DNA of 64,000 bases, from positions 186,001 through 250,000 of the forward strand of contig NZ_CP014595.1 of NCBI RefSeq assembly GCF_001687105.1. The letters are read 5' to 3'. Below, in pieces: positions 34,801 to 43,963 of the stretch. The stretch is from Salipiger sp. CCB-MM3. Its GTDB lineage: Bacteria; Pseudomonadota; Alphaproteobacteria; Rhodobacterales; Rhodobacteraceae. A program made the translations under genes and the position numbers. How positions within the stretch are numbered: the stretch's first letter is position 1; each line of letters begins with the position of its first letter. Under the pieces are notes generated by a model that was not told the DNA's origin, did no database searches, and worked only from the letters and a program-made list of their open reading frames with translations.

Positions 34801-36263
34801 CAGTCGTACTGCTCCCGGTATTTGCGCACGATGTAGAGCGCGAAGACGTTGAGCGCCAAGGTCATGACGAAAAGGGTCATGCCGAGGGCGAAGGCCACCA
34901 GTGCTTCGGGCGAGGCGAAATCCGCGTCGCCGGTCAGCTGGCTGACGATCTTGGCGGTGACGGTGGTCATCGCATCGAACGGGTTGAGCGACAGCCGGGC
35001 CGCGGCCCCTGCCCCCATCACCACGATCATCGTCTCGCCGATGGCGCGCGAGGCGGCCAGAAGGATCGCGCCGACGATGCCGGGCAGCGCGGCGGGCAGG
35101 ATCACCTGCTTGATGGTCTCGGACTGGGTCGCGCCAAGCCCGTAAGACCCGTCGCGCAGCGATTGCGGCACGGCGTTGATGATGTCATCCGACAGCGAGC
35201 TGACGAAGGGGATCAGCATGATGCCCATCACGAGACCCGCGGTCATCACGGCGGTGCCCGCCTGCATCCAGTTCAGCCCGTCGCGGCCAAAGACCGACAG
35301 CAGCAGCGGGCCGACCGTCAGCAGCGCGAAGAGACCGTAAACGATGGTCGGGATACCGGCCAAGAGTTCCAGCGCGGGTTTGGCGACGGCACGGAATTTC
35401 GGCCCGGCGTATTCCGACAGGTAGACGGCGGCAAACAGCCCGATCGGCACCGACACCAGCAGCGCGATCAGCGAGATATAGAGCGTGCCCCAAAGCAGCG
35501 GCCAGATGCCAAGCTGCGAGCCGCCGCCAAAGCTGGGCGACCATGTGAAGGAGCCGAAGAATTCCGACGCCGGGTAGATGCGGAAGAACTCGACGGTGTT
35601 GAAGACCAGCGACAGCACGATGCCGATGGTGGTCAGGATCGCGATCGAGGCGGCACCGATCAGGATCGCGCGGATCGCATGCTCGACCGAGTTGCGCGCG
35701 CGGAAATCCTTGTTGGTCTGCGCCAGCGCCCATGCGCCGCCAGCCAGCGCAAGGCCAAGCACCACGATGGCGCGCAGCAGATCGCCGGTGGCGTTGCTCG
35801 TGCGGTAGCTTTGCGCGGCATCCAGCACCTCGGGCGTGATGTCAGAGCCCACGGCAACACCGGCGCTGCCTAGAATGCCGCGAACGTCGGTCCCCGACGT
35901 GCTCAGGTCCGAGGCCTCACCAGCGGTCAGCAGCCCCTGCTCGACGGCGAGGTCGAGCCCGTCAGCCACGCGGCGCACATCCGACATCACCAGACCCAGC
36001 GTGGATCCTTCGGGGATGGCGGCAGCGTCAAGCAGGCCGGTGGCCTTGCTGTTGACCACGAAAGGCTGGGCGACCAGCCAGATGATCAGAACGAGGAAGG
36101 CCGGTGCCATCGCTTTGATCGCGACGTTCCAGCCATAATAATTCGGCAGCGAATGAAGGCCGCGTCGGTCGTCGCCGGCGCTTGAAATGGCGCGTGCGCG
36201 CCCGGCGAAATATCCCGCGACGGCCAGCGCGAGAACGATCAGGATCAGCCAGAGAACAGGCAT
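34800..36263 (-). CDS. pstC: Phosphate ABC transporter permease PstC
   Basis: PstC forms the phosphate channel with PstA. The 487-residue protein starts with a membrane helix (about 1-20), a further N-terminal helix near 45-65 and a soluble segment rich in Ser/Asp (about 70-150). The six-helix permease core follows with the loop DGSYGLGATQSETIKQVILP. E. coli PstC has 319 residues, so the N-terminal part is an alphaproteobacterial addition. It is separated from pstS by 91 bases holding a terminator-like hairpin. Confidence 0.95.
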   Translation of the reverse strand: MPVLWLILIVLALAVAGYFAGRARAISSAGDDRRGLHSLPNYYGWNVAIKAMAPAFLVLIIWLVAQPFVVNSKATGLLDAAAIPEGSTLGLVMSDVRRVADGLDLAVEQGLLTAGEASDLSTSGTDVRGILGSAGVAVGSDITPEVLDAAQSYRTSNATGDLLRAIVVLGLALAGGAWALAQTNKDFRARNSVEHAIRAILIGAASIAILTTIGIVLSLVFNTVEFFRIYPASEFFGSFTWSPSFGGGSQLGIWPLLWGTLYISLIALLVSVPIGLFAAVYLSEYAGPKFRAVAKPALELLAGIPTIVYGLFALLTVGPLLLSVFGRDGLNWMQAGTAVMTAGLVMGIMLIPFVSSLSDDIINAVPQSLRDGSYGLGATQSETIKQVILPAALPGIVGAILLAASRAIGETMIVVMGAGAAARLSLNPFDAMTTVTAKIVSQLTGDADFASPEALVAFALGMTLFVMTLALNVFALYIVRKYREQYD

Positions 36264-36295
36264 TGGGCCCCCAAGTTATTCCGGTGCGAGATCAC

Positions 36296-36334
36296 CAAAA
36301 AGCAAAACGGAGGGCAGCGCGAAGCTGCCCTCCG
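36296..36334 (-). terminator. Attenuator-like terminator between pstS and pstC
   Basis: A perfect 11-bp stem CGGAGGGCAGC / GCTGCCCTCCG is followed on the minus strand by TTTTGCTTTTT. Partial termination here would yield more PstS binding protein than membrane components. Confidence 0.82.
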
Positions 36335-36354
36335 CCCAACAGACTGACGTCCGC

Positions 36355-37383
36355 TTACATGGTTTCCTCGTCGGCGACCATCGACTGAGTCGCGCTCAGT
36401 TCGGGGTCGGACACGAGGCCGTAGTTGGCGAGCGGGCCATCGGGGCCAGCGATCTCGTCAGCAACGAAGAACTCTGCGAATTCTTTAAGGCCGGGGATGA
36501 CGCCGATGTGGGCTTTCTTGATGTAGAAGAACAGCGGACGCGACACCGGGTATTCGCCCGACGCGATGGTCTCGGTCGACGGCTCGATGCCGGACATGGT
36601 CGCGACTTTGAGCTTGTCGGTGTTGTTCTCGTAGAACGCCAGGCCGAAGACGCCAACGCCGTTTGCGTTGCTGTCGATACGGGCCAGGGTCTCGGTGTAG
36701 TCGCCGTCGATGTCGACCGACTTGCCGTCGGTGCGGACCGCGATGCAGGCGTCTTCAGCGTCGTCTTCCGACATGCCCGAAGCGACCATGGCTTCCAGAG
36801 CGCCGGTGGTCTCGCAACCAGCCGCCAGAACCTTCTCTTCAAAGACTTCGCGGGTGCCGTGCTTGGTGCCCGGGATGAAGGCTGCGATCTCGACGTCCGG
36901 CAGATCGGCGTTGAATTCCGACCATTTGGTGTAGGGGTTGTCGACCAGCTCGCCGTCGACGACGACTTTCGGTGCCAGCGCGTTGTACCAGTCATCCGGC
37001 TCGAACGCGGTGAACTCGGGGCCGTCTTTCTGCGACGCGAAGACGATGCCGTCATAGCCGATGCGGACCTGAATGATGTCCGTCACGCCAGCGTCGGCAC
37101 AGGCTTTGATCTCTTTTTCGCGGATGGCGCGCGAGGCGTTCGCGATGTCGATGGTGTTCTCGCCGACGCCTTCGCAGAAGCGCTTCAGGCCAGCCGAGGA
37201 GCCGCCCGATTCCACGACGGGCGTCGGGAAGTCGAAGTTCTCGCCAAAGGCTTCGGCGACGATCGAGGCGTAGGGCAGCACGGTCGACGAGCCTGCAACC
37301 TGAACGTTGTCACGTGCGGCAGCAGCGCTTGCCGAAGCAGCGGCGAGCGCGAGGGTCGAAACGGCGAGTTTGACGGATTGCAT
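36355..37383 (-). CDS. pstS: Phosphate-binding periplasmic protein PstS
   Basis: PstS captures inorganic phosphate in the periplasm and hands it to PstCAB. The 342-residue protein has a signal peptide (cleavage near SAAAA-RD). It also has the phosphate-binding loop AGSSTVLPYA (about 30-39) and the ESGGSSAG segment (about 58-65) whose serines line the anion site. It is the first gene of the operon and is preceded by a Pho box at 37465-37493. Confidence 0.96.
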   Translation of the reverse strand: MQSVKLAVSTLALAAASASAAAARDNVQVAGSSTVLPYASIVAEAFGENFDFPTPVVESGGSSAGLKRFCEGVGENTIDIANASRAIREKEIKACADAGVTDIIQVRIGYDGIVFASQKDGPEFTAFEPDDWYNALAPKVVVDGELVDNPYTKWSEFNADLPDVEIAAFIPGTKHGTREVFEEKVLAAGCETTGALEAMVASGMSEDDAEDACIAVRTDGKSVDIDGDYTETLARIDSNANGVGVFGLAFYENNTDKLKVATMSGIEPSTETIASGEYPVSRPLFFYIKKAHIGVIPGLKEFAEFFVADEIAGPDGPLANYGLVSDPELSATQSMVADEETM

Positions 37384-37464
37384 ATGAATGCTCCTGTTTG
37401 GTCAGAACCCGTCCCCCGGTCGGGGAACTTGAAGCGGTGCCTAGGCAACGTTCGCTATGCTTTT

Positions 37465-37493
37465 GTGACACCTATGTAACGCTTTTATGACAG
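37465..37493 (-). promoter_or_regulatory. Pho box (PhoB binding site) of the pst operon
   Basis: On the minus strand CTGTCAT, CGTTAC and TGTCAC-type heptamers follow each other with an 11-base period, separated by AAAA and AGG spacers, as in alphaproteobacterial Pho boxes. It lies about 80 bases before the pstS start. Confidence 0.78.
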
Positions 37494-37650
37494 CCTGTCG
37501 CCCACGTCGGCGCGAAGCGGCCCATAGGATACTATGTGACTGTTTTTGTGCACTTATCTAAAATTTCGACCGGCAAAAATTCGATTAAATTTCCGTGGCC
37601 AATTTTAGGCCGAACTCGATTTAAGGGTTATTATCCTTGGCGGATTCAAC

Positions 37651-37666
37651 CATAGAGCGCTCTATG
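37651..37666. promoter_or_regulatory. Perfect 16-bp palindrome next to a Pho-box-like half site
   Basis: CATAGAGC-GCTCTATG is a perfect palindrome in the phoR-pstS gap. It is followed directly by TGTGACAGCCTG, which contains the reverse of a Pho half site and resembles ATGACAGCCTG near 37487. Probable regulatory site, factor unknown. Confidence 0.45.
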
Positions 37667-37693
37667 TGACAGCCTGCGCCACCCGCTGCACAC

Positions 37694-37723
37694 GCAAAAA
37701 AGAACCCGCCGCATTGCGACGGG
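37694..37723 (-). terminator. Intrinsic terminator after phoR
   Basis: On the minus strand CCCGTCGC / GCGGCGGG (one G-T pair, loop AAT) is followed by TTCTTTTTT. It separates the phoR transcript from the pst operon. Confidence 0.78.
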
Positions 37724-37764
37724 CCGTCTTTGTAAAAATCCACCGTGGAGTCGCGGATCGAGAA

Positions 37765-38829
37765 TCAGGCGTCCTCGACCCGCGGCGCGCTGGCGCGCAG
37801 CGGCAGGATCACCCGGAAGGTGCTGCCTTTGCCCGGCATGCTCTCGATCCGAAGTCGCCCGCGGTGCCGGTTCACGATATGCTTGACGATGGCGAGGCCC
37901 AGCCCGGTGCCGCCCATCTCGCGCGAGCGGTGACTGTCGACCCGGTAGAACCGCTCGGTCAGGCGCGGGATATGCAGCGGATCAAAGCCCGGCCCGGTGT
38001 CAGTCACCTCGATCTCGACCCCCTCGGCCCGCAGGCGCGGCTGATAGGTCGGCGGTGACAGGCGCACCGTCACCTGCGCGCCGCGACCGGAATATTTCAA
38101 CGCGTTTTCAACGAGATTGACCATGACCTGCCGCAGCTGATCGGAATCGCCAACCACCTCCAGCGGCCCCTCGGGCAGATCGCGGACCAAGCTGACCCCG
38201 GCCTCTTCGGCCAGCGGCGCCAGCCCGTTCAGCACCGAGCTCATAAGCTCCGGCAGATCGAGTGGCTCGGTCGGGCGCACGCGCTCTTCCGCCTCCAGAC
38301 GGCTGAGCGAGAGCAGATCGCCCACGAGCCGTTCCATGCGTTCGGCCTCGGTCTCCATGATCCCGAGAAAGCGCTCGCGCGCGGCCGCATCCTCGCGCGC
38401 CGGGCCGCGCAGGGTCTCTATGAAGCCCAGCAAAGCGGTCAGCGGCGTGCGTAGCTCATGGCTGACGTTGGCGACAAAATCGCGCCGCATCTGCCCGGCC
38501 TGCTCCAGATGGGTGACATCGGCGAAGGTCAGCAGCACGCCCGGCCCTTTCTCGAGCGCCACCGCGCGGCAGGCCACATCAAAGGCGGTGTCCTGCCGAC
38601 CATCGGTCGACAGGTAGCGGGTCTTGCGCGGTGTGCCGTCGCGAAACGTGCCCTCGATCGCATCCAGCAGCACCGGCTGGCGCAGCACGGTGATGAAATG
38701 CCGGCCCGCAAGCCCCTCGCCCAGCAAGGCGGTCGCTTCCGCGTTGGCGGCGTCGATTCTCTCGTCCCAGCGGATCAGAACCGCCGGGAGCGGCATGGCG
38801 TCGATCAGATCGCGCGCCTCGGCCTTCAT
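37765..38829 (-). CDS. phoR: Sensor histidine kinase PhoR, lacking membrane helices
   Basis: The 354-residue kinase has a PAS domain (about 10-105), a dimerisation domain with phospho-acceptor His124 in VSHELRTPL, and a C-terminal ATPase domain with NLVENALKYS (N box), DTGPGFD and GGTGLGLAIVKH. It should phosphorylate PhoB. E. coli PhoR is anchored by N-terminal helices; none is visible here, so it may be soluble or held by PhoU/PstB. Its ATG overlaps the stop of the upstream PLP enzyme gene. Confidence 0.9.
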   Translation of the reverse strand: MKAEARDLIDAMPLPAVLIRWDERIDAANAEATALLGEGLAGRHFITVLRQPVLLDAIEGTFRDGTPRKTRYLSTDGRQDTAFDVACRAVALEKGPGVLLTFADVTHLEQAGQMRRDFVANVSHELRTPLTALLGFIETLRGPAREDAAARERFLGIMETEAERMERLVGDLLSLSRLEAEERVRPTEPLDLPELMSSVLNGLAPLAEEAGVSLVRDLPEGPLEVVGDSDQLRQVMVNLVENALKYSGRGAQVTVRLSPPTYQPRLRAEGVEIEVTDTGPGFDPLHIPRLTERFYRVDSHRSREMGGTGLGLAIVKHIVNRHRGRLRIESMPGKGSTFRVILPLRASAPRVEDA

Positions 38830-40013
38830 CAGAGCGCCTCTCGCGCGGCTTTGAGGCCGCTCTCGAAGACCTCGAGCAGCGCCTCGGGATCCTCAAGCCC
38901 CACCGAGACGCGGAAGAAGCCCTCGGAAATCCCCAGCGCGGCGCGCCCTTCGGGCGTCAGCGCTCGGTGCGACGAGGACGCGGGATGCGACAGCGTGGTG
39001 CCCACATCGCCGAGCGTCGGGGCAAAGGCGATGCCCTGCGCCGCCTCGGTGAAAGCGTTGGCCGCGGCCCGCCCGCCGTCCAGCTCGAAGCTGAGCATAT
39101 TGCCCGGATTGCCCCGCAGCACCGATTGCGCGCGCCCGGCGTCGGGATGGTCAGCGCGGCCCGGATAGAGCACGCGGCGCACGCCCGGCTTGCCGGTCAG
39201 GAAATCGGACAGCCGCTGCGCCGTCTCCTGCGTCTGGCGGAACCGCAGCGGGAAGGTCATCAGCCCGCGCTCGGCCAGCCAGCAATCAAACGGGCTTGCG
39301 GTGAGGCCTGCGGTCACGGCGAAGACGCGCAGGCGCTGGTTCACCTCCGGGTCCTTGGCGGCCACCCAGCCCAGCGTCACATCCGCATGGCCCGCGAGCA
39401 GTTTGGTCACCGAATGAATGACGATATCGGCGCCGCGCTCCACCGGCTTGATCGCGGCGGGGGTGGTAAAGGTGTTGTCCACCGCCAGCAGCACGCCCTT
39501 TTCCTTGCAGAGCGCGGCGATCCCGTCGAGATCGGCGATCCGCAGCGTCGGGTTCGACACCAGTTCGATCAGCACCAGCTTGGTCTCGGGCCGCAGCGCG
39601 GCGGCAAAGGCAGTGATGTCGGTCGGATCGGCCAGCGAGGTGGCGATGCCCAAGCGCGGCAGATCCTCGGCCATCATCCGCAGCGAGCGCCCGTACAGCT
39701 GATCGGCCCCCAGAACGTGATCGCCCGCGCTCAGCAGCCCAAGCAGAACGGCGGACACAGCGGACATGCCGGATCCGGTGACGATGCCGCCCTCCATCCC
39801 CTCAAGCGCGTCGATGCGCTGCGCCAGCATGTCGGCGTTGGGGTGACCTTCGCGCGCATAGGTGTAGCCGGAAGTGACGCCATTGTACTGATCGTCGAGC
39901 GAATCCGGGCTGTCGGAGGCGTAAACCACCGCCGGCATGATGGGCGTGACCACGGCCGAAGAAACCGATGCGGGTACGGGAACCGGGCGAATGAGAGTCT
40001 TGCGGGTGTCCAT
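38829..40013 (-). CDS. Cys/Met metabolism PLP-dependent enzyme (cystathionine lyase/synthase family)
   Basis: The 394-residue fold-type I PLP enzyme has the family blocks YTYAREGHPNADML, ALEGMEGGIVTGSGMSA and the lysine that holds PLP in SVTKLLAGHADV (about residue 206). SSSHRAL near the end matches the carboxylate-binding loop. It could be cystathionine gamma-synthase, a lyase or O-acylhomoserine sulfhydrylase; the sequence alone does not decide. An AAGGAGG site precedes the ATG. Overlap with phoR by one base means shared translation. Confidence 0.85.
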   Translation of the reverse strand: MDTRKTLIRPVPVPASVSSAVVTPIMPAVVYASDSPDSLDDQYNGVTSGYTYAREGHPNADMLAQRIDALEGMEGGIVTGSGMSAVSAVLLGLLSAGDHVLGADQLYGRSLRMMAEDLPRLGIATSLADPTDITAFAAALRPETKLVLIELVSNPTLRIADLDGIAALCKEKGVLLAVDNTFTTPAAIKPVERGADIVIHSVTKLLAGHADVTLGWVAAKDPEVNQRLRVFAVTAGLTASPFDCWLAERGLMTFPLRFRQTQETAQRLSDFLTGKPGVRRVLYPGRADHPDAGRAQSVLRGNPGNMLSFELDGGRAAANAFTEAAQGIAFAPTLGDVGTTLSHPASSSHRALTPEGRAALGISEGFFRVSVGLEDPEALLEVFESGLKAAREAL

Positions 40014-40212
40014 GGGGCCTCCTTAATTCGGCCACAGGCTTTGCACAGCGCCCCGGTCAGGACAAGATAGAGAATCTAGGCAAGAATCCGCGCAGAACCT
40101 AGGTGGAACAATCGCCCCGCATTCACACGCAAATATGAACAAAATCACCGAAAATTCAAAAGCATCTTCAACAATCCTGAGCACCCGCCTGAATTGTTTA
40201 CTGTCGTCCGCT

Positions 40213-40226
40213 TTACACTCGTGTAA
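40213..40226. promoter_or_regulatory. Inverted repeat upstream of the zinc-ribbon-like gene
   Basis: TTACAC-TC-GTGTAA is a perfect 6-bp inverted repeat about 100 bases before the gene at 40327, within a 313-base gap that otherwise holds only AT-rich promoter-like sequence. Possible operator. Confidence 0.35.
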
Positions 40227-40285
40227 CGGGAAGTTTGCAATAATTAAGGTTGATTTCAGCCCAATTCTTAACACATCCTAGAGAC

Positions 40286-40303
40286 GTAGGTGGGGGCACC
40301 TAC
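40286..40303 (+). promoter_or_regulatory. Leader hairpin before the zinc-ribbon-like gene
   Basis: GTAGGTG-GGGG-CACCTAC forms a perfect 7-bp stem with a G4 loop, ending just before the AGGAG ribosome site. It could tune translation of the following gene. Confidence 0.4.
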
Positions 40304-40326
40304 AACTTACAGGAGCGTCGACGAAG

Positions 40327-40836
40327 ATGCAGAATGATCCTCTCGATGTACGCTGTAGTGATTGCGGCAAGGCTGCCCAGTTCTTCGAGCCTTTCCGGTT
40401 TACCTGTGTCGTACGGCTACCTGACGTCCCAGAGCATTCGCATGTCTGGGGCCGCGTTGTCGTAGAAGAACTTTTCCCCGAGCAGTTCAAGTGGCAACAG
40501 CCGGACTGCAAGAAGCCGAAGTTCCTGCAACCGGGTGAGACCGGCGAAGGTTATCGGCTGAACGAGCGGGGCATGGTGTGGTGCAAGGCCTGCAAGACCT
40601 TCGAGGCGAAGACGATCTCTTGGCCGGAGGACGCCTATTGGCAATGGACGGTGAAGGGCCACAAGCTTGTGGCGCGCAACCGTGATCATGCCGAGCAGAT
40701 CCTTGGCTTCCTGCAGGAAAGCCAGCGCGCACCGAACCGCAAACCGGCGCTTCGCGGCATTCCGACGCCGCTGCTGACCCGTCGTCTTCAGGACGAAGTT
40801 AGCAGCAAGGTCGAATACGCGCTCGCCAACGCCTGA
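40327..40836 (+). CDS. Zinc-ribbon-like protein, unknown
   Basis: The 169-residue protein has two C-x2-C pairs, Cys10/Cys13 and Cys86/Cys89, plus Cys27 and Cys61. The pairs could form one zinc ribbon. Several Trp residues (WGRVVVEELFPEQFKWQQ, YWQWTVKGH) and a basic C-terminal half point to a folded cytoplasmic protein that may touch nucleic acid. I do not recognise the family. An AGGAG site lies upstream, with an unusual leader hairpin. It stands alone and converges with the carbonic anhydrase gene. Confidence 0.78.
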   Translation: MQNDPLDVRCSDCGKAAQFFEPFRFTCVVRLPDVPEHSHVWGRVVVEELFPEQFKWQQPDCKKPKFLQPGETGEGYRLNERGMVWCKACKTFEAKTISWPEDAYWQWTVKGHKLVARNRDHAEQILGFLQESQRAPNRKPALRGIPTPLLTRRLQDEVSSKVEYALANA

Positions 40837-40852
40837 TTCAGCATTCGCCGGA

Positions 40853-41374
40853 TCAGACAGGGATTAGCCCGGCGCTGAAGCGTCGGGCATTTTCTTGATA
40901 GTTCAGGGCCGACTTCCGCAGCCCTTCGATCGCCGCCTCATCAAGCTGCCGGACCACCTTGCCCGGCATGCCCATCACAAGGCTACCATCGGGGATTTCC
41001 TTGCCTTCCGGGATCAGCGCCCCGGCACCGATCAGGCAGTTGCGCCCGATCTTCGCGCCGTTGAGGATCGTCGCCCCCATGCCGATCAGAGAGTTCTCGC
41101 CGATCGTACAGCCGTGCAACATCGCCTTATGGCCGATGGTGCAGCCCGCGCCGATGGTCAGCGGAAAACCCATATCGGTGTGGCACACCACGTTCTCCTG
41201 AACGTTCGAGCCTGCGCCCACGCGGATCTCCTCATTATCCCCGCGCAGCGTGCAGCCGAACCAGACCGAACTGCCCTCTTCCATGACAATTTTGCCGATG
41301 AGGTTCGCATCGGGCGCGACCCAGGCGCTTTCGTGAAGCTCCGGGGCCACCCCGTCCAATGCGTAAACTGTCAT
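40853..41374 (-). CDS. Gamma carbonic anhydrase family protein
   Basis: The 173-residue protein is a left-handed beta helix of hexapeptide repeats with the metal-binding histidines His65, His82 and His87 of the gamma carbonic anhydrase / PaaY / YrdA group. Homologues form trimers with zinc between subunits. Activity is proven only for some members, so CO2 hydration is inferred. Its ATG overlaps the gmk stop by four bases. Confidence 0.88.
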   Translation of the reverse strand: MTVYALDGVAPELHESAWVAPDANLIGKIVMEEGSSVWFGCTLRGDNEEIRVGAGSNVQENVVCHTDMGFPLTIGAGCTIGHKAMLHGCTIGENSLIGMGATILNGAKIGRNCLIGAGALIPEGKEIPDGSLVMGMPGKVVRQLDEAAIEGLRKSALNYQENARRFSAGLIPV

Positions 41375-42021
41375 ACGTCGCCCTCCTCAAACTCTGCCTG
41401 CAGCGCGCGCACATGGTTCAGCAGACCGGGCTGCTGGGTGCGGCGCAGCCGCGTGGCGGTGATGATGCTCTTGAGCTGCGCCTCGGTCTCGTCGAGGTCC
41501 TCGTTCACCAGAACGAAGTCATACGAGCCCCAGTGCGAGATCTCGTCCCAGCTTTTCTGCATCCGCTTGTCAATGACATCGGCACCGTCCTGACCGCGCG
41601 CCTCGAGCCGCCGCTTGAGCTCGCCGATCGACGGTGGCAGCAGGAAGATCGACAGCGTGTGCAGGCCAAGCTCGGAGTTGGTGATCTGCTGCGCGCCCTG
41701 CCAGTCGATGTCGAACAGCACGTCCTGCCCGTCGATAATCGCCTCGCGCACCGGGCCCTTGGGCGAGCCGTAGAAATTGCCGAAGACATGCGCGTGTTCG
41801 AGCATATTGCCGCTCGACACGGCCTTCTTGAAGTCGATCTCGGGCATGAAATGGTAGTCCTCGCCGTCCACCTCGCCGGGCCGCGGCGCCCGTGTGGTCG
41901 CCGAGACCGAGAAGATGATCGACGGGTCCCACGCCCGCAGACGCTTGGCCAAGGTCGATTTGCCCGCGCCCGAGGGCGAGGAAAGGATGATCAGGAGGCC
42001 GCGCCGTCCGCTCATAGTCAT
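41371..42021 (-). CDS. gmk: Guanylate kinase
   Basis: Gmk phosphorylates GMP to GDP with ATP. The 216-residue protein has the P-loop [10 protein letters not shown] at about 14-23, the GMP-binding block [19 protein letters not shown] and the [10 protein letters not shown] segment of Walker B type. Two ATG codons (42021 and 42015) follow a GTGGAG site that overlaps the end of yicC; either may be used. The order yicC-gmk is common in proteobacteria. Confidence 0.96.
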   Translation of the reverse strand: MTMSGRRGLLIILSSPSGAGKSTLAKRLRAWDPSIIFSVSATTRAPRPGEVDGEDYHFMPEIDFKKAVSSGNMLEHAHVFGNFYGSPKGPVREAIIDGQDVLFDIDWQGAQQITNSELGLHTLSIFLLPPSIGELKRRLEARGQDGADVIDKRMQKSWDEISHWGSYDFVLVNEDLDETEAQLKSIITATRLRRTQQPGLLNHVRALQAEFEEGDV

Positions 42022-42022
42022 A

Positions 42023-42913
42023 TTACTCCACGTTCTGCACTTGCTCGCGCATCTGGTCGATGACCGTCTTGAGGGTCAGGCCGACCTGCGTCAAGGCGGC
42101 GGAGCCGGATTTCGAGCAGAGCGTGTTCGCCTCGCGGTTGAATTCCTGCATCAGAAAGTCGAGACGCCGCCCCACGGCGCCTTCCGCTGCCAGAAGCTCA
42201 CGCGCGGCGGCCACATGGGCGGTCAGGCGGTCAAGCTCTTCGGTGACGTCGGATTTCACCGCGATCACCGCCAGTTCCTGCGCGACGCGCGCCTCATCGA
42301 CCCCACTCACCCCCTCCATCACGCGCTGCAACTGGGCGCGCAGACGCTCGTCCTGCTCGCCCCGACGCGCCTCGACCGCCTCGGCGGCCTGCGCCACCAA
42401 AGCCTCGATCTCATCAAGCTGCCCGGTCAGGATCGCGGCCAGAGCCGCGCCTTCGGTGCGGCGCATCTGGGTGAACTCCTCCAGCGCCTCGCCAAAGGCC
42501 GCCAGCATCTCGCCGCGCAACTGGGTGATATCGGCGGGCGCGCCAGAGGTGCTCAGCACGCCGCGAAGGGCCACAATCTGCGCCGCGGAGGATGGCGAGA
42601 GCACCAGCCCCTGCCCGGCCGCAGCCCCTTCGATCCGCGCCATCGCCGTAAGGATCCGCGTCAGCACCGCCTCATCAAGCTCCGCCGCCGCTTCCTCACC
42701 GTTGCCCTGCGTCTTGAGCGAAATCTGCACGTTGCCCCGTGCCAGCGCCTTTTGCGCCGCGGCGCGGACCTGCGGCTCGAGCCCCTCGATCCAGTCGGGC
42801 AGCCGAAGGCGCAGCTCCAGCCCCTTGCCATTCACCCCGCGCAACTCCCAGCTCCAGCGGAGCCCCGCGGTTTCCCCTTGGCGTGATGCAAAGCCGGTCA
42901 TGGATTGCCGCAT
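42023..42913 (-). CDS. YicC family endoribonuclease
   Basis: YicC proteins (recently shown in E. coli to be RNases acting on small RNAs) have the N-terminal MTGFAS block, seen here at residues 5-10. They also have the C-terminal [21 protein letters not shown] block followed by [15 protein letters not shown], also present. The 296-residue length is normal. The ATG at 42913 has a GAAAGG site; a longer frame upstream has none. gmk follows directly. Confidence 0.92.
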   Translation of the reverse strand: MRQSMTGFASRQGETAGLRWSWELRGVNGKGLELRLRLPDWIEGLEPQVRAAAQKALARGNVQISLKTQGNGEEAAAELDEAVLTRILTAMARIEGAAAGQGLVLSPSSAAQIVALRGVLSTSGAPADITQLRGEMLAAFGEALEEFTQMRRTEGAALAAILTGQLDEIEALVAQAAEAVEARRGEQDERLRAQLQRVMEGVSGVDEARVAQELAVIAVKSDVTEELDRLTAHVAAARELLAAEGAVGRRLDFLMQEFNREANTLCSKSGSAALTQVGLTLKTVIDQMREQVQNVE

Positions 42914-43140
42914 TTCAGACCCTTTCAAATTCGCGTCCGGGCAAAATTCGACGCCCGCTTTCAATGGCCTACAAGCCCATGCGTGGCCTGTCCAGCCGCA
43001 CCCCAAAAGGCACTGTTAACCCTTCGGTCACAATTGGGGCGAAAACCGGACGCATTTGAGGTAACTTAATCTCCAATCAACGTCGGCTGCATTCGGGGGC
43101 GCGCATCCGGCGAAAAGTGTTAGCATTGGAGCGAGTGCAG

Positions 43141-43875
43141 ATGTTCGGGTTGGGTGGTAACGGCGAGGGTGTGGTGTCTATGACAGAGCACGAGAAGGAA
43201 CGGCGCCTCGCGCCGCTGCGGCTGATCGAGGCCTATTGGCAGGGGCTCGTCGGCGCCGACGGGCAGATCCCGCTGCGCAGCCAGATCGACCCTCGCGGCA
43301 TCGAAAGCGCCTTGGAATATGCTTTCCTCGGAGAGCGCATTGCCCCGATGCTGGCAAAGCTGCGCGTGGCGGGCACCCATCTCAACGAGCTTATGGGAAT
43401 GGAGACCTCGGGCATGCCGCTCTCGGCCCTGATCGCCCCCGAGGATCGCGACCAGCTGGGCGCGGCCATTGCCAAACTCTTTGCTGACGGCGTGGAAGTG
43501 CGGATGCACCTTGTGGCCGAGGAAGGCTTCGGCAAAAGCCGCCTGACCGGGGACATGGTGCTTCTGCCGCTGCGCTCGGACATGGGCGATCTCAGCCGGA
43601 TGATCGGCGCGCTGGTGACCCATGGCCGCGTCGGTCGCACGCCCCGGCGCTTCCGTATCGAAAGCATCAGCATGCATGCGCCCGGCGAGGCTTTGGCCGA
43701 GCGCGAAGAGCACAGCATCAAGAAGCCCGTCAGCCTGCCCAAGCCGCCCGTCGCGCCGGTGCGCGCGCTTGCCGAAGATGGCTCGCCCTTCACGCCCGCT
43801 CCGTTCAAACCCGCGCAGGACAGCAGCGGGAAACGTCCGCCCTACCTGCGCTTGATCGTCTCTAACGACGATTGA
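43141..43875 (+). CDS. PAS domain-containing protein (PAS_5 / DUF1457 type)
   Basis: The 244-residue protein has a PAS-like fold (about 20-160) of the alphaproteobacterial PAS_5 group: IEAYWQGLVGADGQIPLRSQIDP, the middle RVAGTHLNELMGMETSGM and a buried hydrophobic LPLRSDMGDLSRMIGAL. The C-terminal 80 residues are proline-rich and end in LRLIVSNDD. No output domain is present. I favour the ATG at 43141 after GGAG; GTG at 43117 and ATG at 43180 are alternatives. Function unknown. Confidence 0.78.
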   Translation: MFGLGGNGEGVVSMTEHEKERRLAPLRLIEAYWQGLVGADGQIPLRSQIDPRGIESALEYAFLGERIAPMLAKLRVAGTHLNELMGMETSGMPLSALIAPEDRDQLGAAIAKLFADGVEVRMHLVAEEGFGKSRLTGDMVLLPLRSDMGDLSRMIGALVTHGRVGRTPRRFRIESISMHAPGEALAEREEHSIKKPVSLPKPPVAPVRALAEDGSPFTPAPFKPAQDSSGKRPPYLRLIVSNDD

Positions 43876-43905
43876 GCCAGTTCGGCGACCCCATCGCGAC
43901 ATAAG

Positions 43906-43941
43906 AAAAACGCGGCGCCCGAAAGCGCCGCGTTTTGATTT
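43906..43941. terminator. Bidirectional terminator between the PAS gene and galU
   Basis: 10-bp stem AACGCGGCGC / GCGCCGCGTT with T-rich sequence after it on both strands, between two convergent genes. Confidence 0.88.
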
Positions 43942-43963
43942 TGCGGACCTGCGTCCGAAAAGA

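Noticed and set aside
31255..34836. 1193-codon open frame on the plus strand opposite phoB, phoU, pstB and pstA
   Set aside because: It spans four certain genes on the other strand. The His/Arg/Gly-rich product without motifs is an antisense artefact of high GC.
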